Shown: positions 23,903 to 29,661 of the stretch, one piece after another
Numbering within the stretch: the first letter of the stretch is position 1
Layout of the letters: each line of letters opens with the position of its first letter
NCBI GenBank assembly: GCA_003568945.1
Contig: BDIP01000132.1
Span: forward strand, 1-29,661
Direction: 5' to 3'
DNA from: Kipferlia bialata
Taxonomy: Eukaryota; Fornicata
Length of the DNA: 29,661 bases
Position numbers and translations under genes: made by a program
Notes under the pieces: generated by a model
Told to the model about the DNA's origin: nothing
The model's database searches: none
The model's input: only the letters and a program-made list of their open reading frames with translations

Positions 23903-25901
23903 ATAATAGGTGACACAGTATCAGGTACCTCCAGCAGGCTCTGGCTCAGCACCGACATTCCCTCTAGACCTGCCTGGTACAGGGACTGAAGAGAGGAAGC
24001 AGTAGTCTCGGGGGTCGATTCACCTCCTGTAACCATTGCAACGGCCTGTGGTGAGAGAGAGAGAGTCCGTCTCGACACGTAACTCACATTGCCAGCATTA
24101 TAGAATCACCACAGTGGCATATAGACACAACGCGTAGTCTGTGTACCTGGTGGAGTGCGTGGCAGAGGGTGGAGTCTGTACGCAGCAGACACTGCAGAGA
24201 CAGGGCCACGCAGACAAGCAGGGGGAACGACACCTCTGAGGGACAGAGGCCTAGGGGGGTGCGTCTGAGAGTGAACTGGACGGGTAGGGCCCGGTGACCC
24301 TGGCCATGCCTCTTGGACCCATTGGAGACTGTCTCTCTCTCCCCCCCTGCCTCGGGTCCATTACTGCAGCACATGCAGTTGAGTACGACGGATATAGCAG
24401 TGAGGGGGGCTGAGGGGCGCAATCTGGTGGGGAAGGGGAGGGGGAGCGGCAGACAGAGGTCACTTCCAGTGGCCTCTATGGGTGTTGGAGAGACAGCACC
24501 CCTCTGGTGGGTGGCAGGGTCTAGCCTCACTAACACACGCTCCAGTGCCTCCAGAAGCTTCAGTCTAGCAGCACCGAAGGTATCAGCCACGTATGGCTCA
24601 TTGACTAGCACATACGCCTCCTCCCTCGTGGCAGAAGGGGAGAGACACATGCTAGACAGGGGAGGGGAGACCAGAGAGCCTCTCATTCCCCTCACGTCTG
24701 ATACACTCTGAGAGTACATAGAGGGGTCAGGGGAGAGAGTGGAGAGGGAGAGAGAGAAGTCCCAGGGGGCGTCTCCGCCAGTAGGTCTCTTTGTCACTAG
24801 GTACTCCCTGCCCTGGGTACGGGCCACACCAGCAAGGGCATCCAAAACCAGGCACACTAGTCTGGAGTCAGACCGATACTCAGCAGAATATAGGACGATA
24901 AGAAGAGGGTATATTAGCTATAGGTGCTCAATTAGTGTATACCTGATGGGCAGCGTGGGCAGTGCAGTTGCAATGGCAGACAGAAGACACGAGGGATCGA
25001 AGGTACCCTCGCTTGCAGCAAAGGGTGGGAACAGAAGATCAATGGCCCCTAAAGCAGTGCCACCTTAGGGGTCAGAACAGTGTTATATGAGATATATAAC
25101 TCAAAATAGAAACATGCAGTTAACTACATACGTAGTATATGGCATTCACTCACTGTAACTGAATACACATTATCATACATATTCCTGTATACCTGCCGAG
25201 TGCCCCCACTGTGCCGTTGTGAGTATCCAGCACACCACCTCCAGTGCAGCGGTACAGAGGGGGGTGCATGGGGTGGAGACACTAGGGGGGGCCTGGATAC
25301 AGGAGGACAGGATGGATACTAGGGTCTCTCTCTCAGAGGCACGGTCTGTGACACCCTCTCCCCCTAGAGAGGTCTCTGACCCAGAGAAGTGGCTGACAAC
25401 GAGGGAGGCGTGGCCTAGAATTAGTCAATGAGCAAGGGATGAGGGATATGGGAGAGAGACCATCTGAAGAATATACTACACATATAAGTCACCTGTGATA
25501 ACCAGAGAGTGCAGCACTGTGACCAGATGCACAGTGTGTGTGTCCTCTCCCTCTCCCTCTCCCTCTGCATCTTCTCGATCTGATGCACTTATAGTCTCAG
25601 AGAGCACCCTAGACACTGCATCAAACAGACACACAGGGGGCATTGAGTCAGCACCAGGCACAAGGAGGTCTCCTGGGTGTTAACACAACCCCACAGTACT
25701 CACAATAACATATATACCCATGTCTACTGGATAGTGATCATTAGACTAGTCAATATAGTCACCATACCTGCTGTCTCTGGTGCTGGTGGGGAGAGCAGCA
25801 CTAGGAGGGATGAGAAGGGGAGGGACACGGACAGGGGACACTGGGCCAGTAGAAGACATAGGAGATGGGGGGTGTCTGAGCCCAGACTGATGCCTGAAGG
25901 T

Positions 25902-25952
<51 letters not shown>

Positions 25953-26790
25953 CCCATCATCAGGAGTGCGTGAGATACAGGTTTGGGGTACCTAATGACT
26001 GACGCACTGTGGTGTGTAGACGGGTGGCCACATCTGGAGTCCAGAGGGAGGAGTACTGGGGTGAGAGGACATAGAGGGACAAGGATGACTGAGAGCAGTA
26101 CCCATAAGAGCACTTCGTCCATTAGAGCAAGATGTACAAATGTATGTGCACCAGTTGATGTAAGTATGTGCATGTACCTCTGTGGCCAGCTGAATGAACC
26201 TGTTCATGTCAAACTCTCTCTCTCTCTCTTCCCCACGCTCTGCATCCTCTCCTCCAGGCCCCTCTGGAGTGTCTGAGACATGGGGTGAGGGACCAGCAGA
26301 TGTCAGGAGCCGGGACACCTTGGGTTGGGGAAGGTGAGATAGATCGGTATCAGGAAATGATTCGGTCAAGATAGGGTGGAGAGTGAGAGGGGTATGGGTA
26401 GAAGTGACTATACCCTACCTGAATACCCAGTTCAAACAGTACATCATCTGAGACGCGTGATACAGTCTCTGTAGTGGATGAGGGGAGAGAGAGGGTGTCC
26501 TCAAGTGCAGCCTCTGCCGCAACTGGGGCCTCTTGTCTCTCTCTCCCAGCAGAGGACACCTCACCCACAGGCTGATCACAGCTGGTACAGCCAGAAGCAG
26601 GAATCCCTTCCAGGTCAATGAGAGAGGGCACCAGGACAGTGGGGGCGACAGTGAGAGGCTGATTGACCTCTGATACAGTCTGTGCTCCTACCGCTGGGAA
26701 GCTCCCCAATGTAACCTCAGCAGCTGTGGGAGAGCTCTCGACACCTGTAGGGTATGGTGGAGTGGGTGAACCATCTGGGGGCTCACTCAT
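14431..26790 (-). CDS. giant helical-repeat-like protein, 44 exons, 2829 residues
   Basis: One gene in 44 exons; coding length is 8490 nt and all 43 junctions agree in phase (16 phase 0, 18 phase 1, 9 phase 2), which is strong evidence for a single unit. It starts MSEPPDGSPTPPYP with a roughly 160-residue disordered N-terminus. Most of the rest is Leu/Ala/Val-rich helices of the kind found in HEAT/ARM-type solenoids, for example TPHLLCLLLAQCPLSVSL, VHEILTLYVSALAELSFAF, LCFVRPFLTPPDEVVAVLCQ and GGLIHSVLMRLLLNWRNPA. These are interrupted by long acidic or Arg/Glu-rich loops (in exons 10, 14, 17 and 35) and a 150-residue disordered insert in exon 43. The C-terminus has a Cys pair, CSCCKYKKH, and ends RSCTFEYVI. 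No kinase, GTPase, helicase, RING or GAP signature was recognised. Such length and fold suit a scaffold (nuclear pore, trafficking or regulatory complex), but that is inference. Confidence 0.85.
15230..15289 (-). other. 60-nt stop-free intron (intron 43 of the giant gene)
   Basis: GTGTGT donor and TTACTCTCAG acceptor, exactly 60 nt, with no in-frame stop. Splicing joins LLLLR to RTANVLSAE. If kept, it adds 20 residues that are mostly hydrophobic (VITLYVLYSPCIIVSL), directly after an existing run of six leucines, and so could create a membrane segment. Confidence 0.65.
16446..16521 (-). repeat. duplicated exon end with GC donor (exon 39)
   Basis: A 22-base unit at 16500-16521 (the end of exon 39, coding LHENE, plus its GCAAGT donor) recurs at 16446-16467 with one mismatch, 54 nt downstream in the sense direction. 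The stretch between is 18 open codons, so either donor keeps the frame; the downstream one would add ASVSCIYHIVIGYLHEKE. Confidence 0.8.
18885..18999 (-). repeat. duplicated exon end with donor (exon 29)
   Basis: The last bases of exon 29 with the donor (18964-18999, coding LEGMAQTCK) recur at 18885-18920 inside the next intron, 30 of 36 bases alike, 79 nt away. The copy keeps a good donor (AAG|GTAAGG) and is preceded by an acceptor-like TTTACACAG. As a mini-exon it would be 28 nt and shift the frame. Confidence 0.75.
22254..22367 (-). repeat. duplicated exon end with donor (exon 15)
   Basis: A 25-base unit ending exon 15 with its donor (22343-22367, coding VEQMART) recurs at 22254-22278 with one mismatch, 89 nt downstream in the sense direction. 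Between them lie a TA repeat and a (GA)n tract. The copy again ends in ACAG|GTA. Confidence 0.85.
25907..25949 (-). repeat. (CT)n microsatellite in intron, sense strand
   Basis: Longest of six (AG)n runs on the plus strand, all in introns of the giant gene and so (CT)n in its sense direction, mostly close before the acceptor. The others are at about 16905-16938, 18351-18382, 19507-19549, 22411-22444 and 23872-23899. Confidence 0.9.
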
Positions 26791-27064
26791 GGCCTCCTAT
26801 ACCACTACAAAGACAGATGGGGACCGTACACTGAACCTGACCATCATTTTTGCTTTCGATTATTGATAAACCCCTTCACATTAAAACCTGCCCTCCGTTT
26901 TCATTAGCAGCTCCCGCTGAATTGGCTGTTGTGTCATCTTACGAAGCACGATACACCTCAGGAGATACTAGTTAGGATTTCAGAGAGAGTTTGGTTTCTT
27001 TTCAGTGCGTTTAGAGCTGTTTGAGAGCCGCTTGGTCTGAAGATTAGAGCGCTGGAGCCACAGG
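26791..27064. promoter_or_regulatory. 274-bp divergent region, probable shared promoter
   Basis: Lies between the start codons of the giant gene (-) and the IQ-motif gene (+), which point away from each other. It is A/T-richer than the exons, with T-runs near 26845-26866 and 26990-27005. Both genes must be started from within it unless there are upstream exons; no core motif could be assigned. Confidence 0.4.
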
Positions 27065-29592
27065 ATGGCTCATCAAGCGCCCCCTTCGCCCACGACGGCA
27101 GCTGTGGACAATGCTGTGATGTGGTTCTCGGCCACTCACACTCCCCCATCCCATGGGAGTAATGGCGACTCCAAGTCGAGTGCCATATTCAGGGTCATGG
27201 ATGTTGCCATGGATGCCACTGTGTCCACACTGCTGATGCCATATTTCAGCAGTGAGCCATTGCCACAGGAGGGTGGCGATGAATCCCCCAGGTCCCGTGC
27301 CCCTAGTGCTCTGTCTGACGCTCTTGAGGCCATATGCCCCAGACCCCAGCCAGACGACACCCCCGTACCCTCCCCCAGGGCCTCCAAGGCAGTCGCATCC
27401 CACCAGCAGATGCGGGATATGAGGCGCATCATGAACACTATCGATGCAGCCCGGAAGGTGGGTACACTCTGATGGTCGGGTATTCTATGGGGACCGCTAT
27501 AATTGTTCATTCCTGTGTGTTCATGTATTGGTGTTCGTTGGAGTGGCTGAGTGTTTTTGTTCTGACTTATTCTTATAACGCACTCTATGCTGACCCCCAG
27601 GTTGTTGAGGCGCACCCAGTGTCAGTGGATCTGTCTGGGTTCCCCGCCCCTGGTGCTGCAGATGCCGCCGCTGTCTCTCCCACCCCATCCCCTAGGGGCT
27701 CACCCAGATCAGCTGCAGCCAGGGGTGTAGGGGAGGCCAGGACGCCAGTGCGGCCCAAGGACATGACCCTGACTGGTATGGAGGGCGAGACCAGTAGTGA
27801 TGCAGAGAGGGCGGTGACGGGTCTCTTCTCCCCTCCCTCCAAGGAGGTCGACAGTGCTAGGGAGAGCCCTGCTGTGCGGGAGGGGCGGCGACAGAAGGGG
27901 AAGCAGGGTGGGAAGCAGCGGGAGTTTGGGGAGGACACCGAGTACTACTTTCCCATGCGCACCCACTCGCACTACAAGGACTACGCAGGGCTGGGCCTGC
28001 CCGACATCGCACTCAGGTGTGAGTTCCCAGAGGCCCTTGAGGAGTTTCTGCAGGTGTGTGTGTGTATCTAGTATATATATGTATTTCCCTACCCGTACAC
28101 CTACCGAGTTTGCCTCACCCTCAGAAGTGCAACCTCCCGATAGGTGACTCCAAGTGGATACAGGACAATGTGAGGTGAGTGGTATCTGAGCTTAACTCCG
28201 TTAACGCCCCCCCCCCCCCCCCGACCGTGTTAGTGTGTCTTACTGTATCTACTATATCCTCTGTATATATATATTCTCTCTCACCCCAGGTACCACCCCT
28301 CCTGCGTCACCGTTGACTTTGAGCGGATACCCAGGCGCCACATGTTCAAGACGGCCCTGAAAGTACAGGTGGGTGTGGTGGTCTCTCTCTGTTATATATA
28401 TCTACAGAGTATATGTTCTGACCCCAGAACAGCATCCGCGAGTGGAGGCGGCGGGTGCAGGCCGAAACAGGCCACGCCCCATCCCGCTCTGACAGGCTCC
28501 TGGTCAGGAGCCAGATCCTGGCCTACCACCTCCTCAGGCTGACGGTGCGCACACACGCCGCTGTGCAGGTGGGTGTATTTAAGAGTATAATTGTATGTTC
28601 TAATATACATATACACACACATATATATAAATATTATTATTGTTTTTATTACTATTTGGTGTGTTAGGCTATGAATGGGACGGTTATTGAATAGCACAGT
28701 GTCTCTCATTCATGTATATATGCATTGGATCGACTCTGTTCTGACGGCAGATCCAGCGTTGGTGGCGGCGGCGGCTTCTGGTTGGGACTCTGACCAAGTA
28801 TGCGGCTGACCTGTACAAGACCCAGGAGGAGCTGGAGGCAGAGAGAGAGGCGGAGGAGAGGGCGAAGGAGGAGAGAGAGCTGGAGAAGGCCAGGGCCAAG
28901 AGCGGGGGTCTCATTGTGGTTGACTCCCCTTCCAGTGCTGTCAAGGACCTCTCCCTCAGCACCACCGCCCTGCCCCTGACTGTGTCCAGGCCTGTCACAC
29001 CCCACGAGCCCATCATGTCCAACCCCCCGGTGCCCATGTACTCCCTCATATCTAGGTGGGTGTCCTTGGGGTATATATATATATATATATTCATACTCAT
29101 ATCTTGGTGGGTGTCCTTGGCTGTGTGTGTGTGTGTGTTCGAGGTTCTCCGCTCCTTGCACTACTATATATATATACATGACTCCAACCCCAGGAAGTGC
29201 CGGTATGAGGAGGAGGTCGGACAGGAGGAGATTGAGCTGATCATCAGGGGTATGTGTGTGTGTACTGTGTGTTAGCTGTATATGCCCACTGTTACTGTCC
29301 ACGTTTACCCTTACCCTGCAGCCGTGGCCGATATGAGTGTCTGGCGCAAGAGGAATGGGGAGCTAGCACACTGCCCAGACACAGCATCTGCCATAGAGAT
29401 TGAGAGAGCAGACCTCAAGGTTCGGAGTATCATATCGGTCTGCATGTCATTGTCTCCCCCCCCCCCCCTCCAGCCTACCCTGTCCACTCACCCTTAGTCT
29501 GTTCTGCGTAAGTTTGACATTGACTTTGCGTCTTGCTTTGGCAGGGCACCCAACAGAGACGACAAGGGCATCCTCAAGCCTCTGTACTCCAG
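27065..29592 (+). CDS. IQ-motif/coiled-coil protein with FAM13-like segment, 3' end outside window
   Basis: Exons: 27065-27457, 27601-28053, 28125-28174, 28290-28368, 28428-28568, 28751-29055, 29194-29249, 29322-29419, 29498-29592 and onward; all eight junctions agree in phase. The product starts MAHQAPPSPTTAAVDNAV, followed by about 220 residues of Ser/Pro-rich disorder. An ordered part follows (YYFPMRTHSHYKDYAGLGLPDIAL, then REWRRRVQAETG). At the exon 5/6 joint is HAAVQ|IQRWWRRRLL, an IQ-like calmodulin-binding motif, then a charged coiled coil (EELEAEREAEERAKEERELEKAR). The last visible exon reads LRKFDIDFASCFGRAP, then RDDKGILKPLYSR, resembling from memory the FDxxFxxxxGRxPxxxDKxxLxPLY segment of FAM13-type proteins. 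The role may be calcium-linked scaffolding; this is inference. The final intron runs into poly-C. Confidence 0.7.
28207..28222 (+). repeat. poly-C tract inside intron 3
   Basis: Sixteen C's after TTAACG, on the sense strand but about 65 bases before the acceptor, so not an acceptor tract like the others. Confidence 0.9.
29045..29120 (+). repeat. duplicated exon end with donor (exon 6 of the IQ-motif gene)
   Basis: The end of exon 6 with its donor (29045-29069) recurs at 29096-29120, 24 of 25 bases alike, 51 nt downstream. The stretch between is open, so using the second donor would add 17 residues (mostly Ile/Tyr from a TA repeat) and keep the frame. Confidence 0.85.
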
Positions 29593-29615
29593 GTGGGCAC
29601 CCTAAGTCCCCTCTC

Positions 29616-29616
<1 letters not shown>

Positions 29617-29661
<45 letters not shown>
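29617..29661 (+). repeat. poly-C tract ending the window
   Basis: At least 45 C's, on the sense strand of the intron that starts at 29593. It runs off the end of the sequence, as expected where assembly stops in a homopolymer. Confidence 0.95.

Larger units (their letters stand above)
14431..26790 (-). other. exon map of the giant gene
   Basis: Exons in reading order: 26790-26419, 26318-26178, 26055-25992, 25893-25768, 25672-25493, 25414-25193, 25063-24943, 24861-24147, 24045-23929, 23861-23311, 23246-23159, 23072-22898, 22838-22774, 22687-22486, 22393-22346, 22142-21859, 21802-21406, 21350-21228, 21162-21035, 20882-20730, 20619-20502, 20428-20254, 20180-20114, 20029-19939, 19861-19751, 19680-19556, 19494-19409, 19349-19225, 19103-18967, 18751-18696, 18610-18553, 18455-18392, 18334-18135, 18073-17923, 17849-17310, 17258-17174, 17091-16949, 16862-16746, 16627-16506, 16394-16315, 16221-16129, 16074-16005, 15894-15290, 15229-14431. 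Exon 11 (23246-23159) is needed to link the phases of its neighbours. Exon 39 ends at a GC donor. Boundaries were set by eye from donor, acceptor and frame. Confidence 0.75.

Noticed and set aside
26791-27064. Trichomonas-like initiator (TCACATTA near 26876)
   Set aside because: It fits the short TCAYW initiator consensus, but such a short motif is expected often by chance and nothing fixes the transcription start.

Overview
This window is nuclear DNA of an intron-rich unicellular eukaryote. Genes lie close together on both strands. Exons are GC-rich, and nearly every gene is cut by short introns (about 50-250 nt) with GT donors and a very regular 3' end: YTNAC, then C's or mixed pyrimidines, then AG. 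A branch-point-like motif sitting almost on the acceptor is known from metamonads (Giardia, Trichomonas). With the intron density, this makes a free-living fornicate such as Kipferlia my best guess. That is inference; there is no rRNA or other marker here.

Layout, left to right: (1) 48-2115 (+), the 3' part of a GBP/atlastin-like membrane GTPase. (2) 2529-3194 (-), a small helical protein in three exons. (3) 3761-8030 (+), a 13-exon, 926-residue nuclear-looking protein with SR/SP-rich N-terminus, not recognised. (4) 8804-10837 (-), a four-exon polytopic membrane protein resembling bacterial O-antigen ligases/polymerases. (5) 11343-11545 (-), a last exon running into an 827-base N gap (11593-12419), then a possible terminal exon on the other strand (12472-12653). 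(6) 12903-14154 (+), a charged coiled-coil protein in five exons. (7) 14431-26790 (-), one giant gene of 44 exons and 2829 residues whose 43 junctions all agree in phase; it looks like a helical-repeat scaffold but I do not recognise it. (8) 27065 to the window end (+), a protein with an IQ-like motif, a coiled coil and a FAM13-like C-terminal segment, cut off by a poly-C run.

The most unusual signals are in the introns. At four splice donors the end of the exon plus its donor is repeated 51-89 nt downstream inside the intron; two of these repeats are in frame and open, so they would give alternative in-frame isoforms. Homopolymer C and (CT)n tracts lie in introns on the sense strand only, while exons of the giant gene carry (GA)n coding for Arg-Glu runs. 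The window begins and ends in poly-C, and the assembly gap is flanked by such runs. The genes do not form an obvious pathway; I see no mobile element, CRISPR array, tRNA or rRNA.
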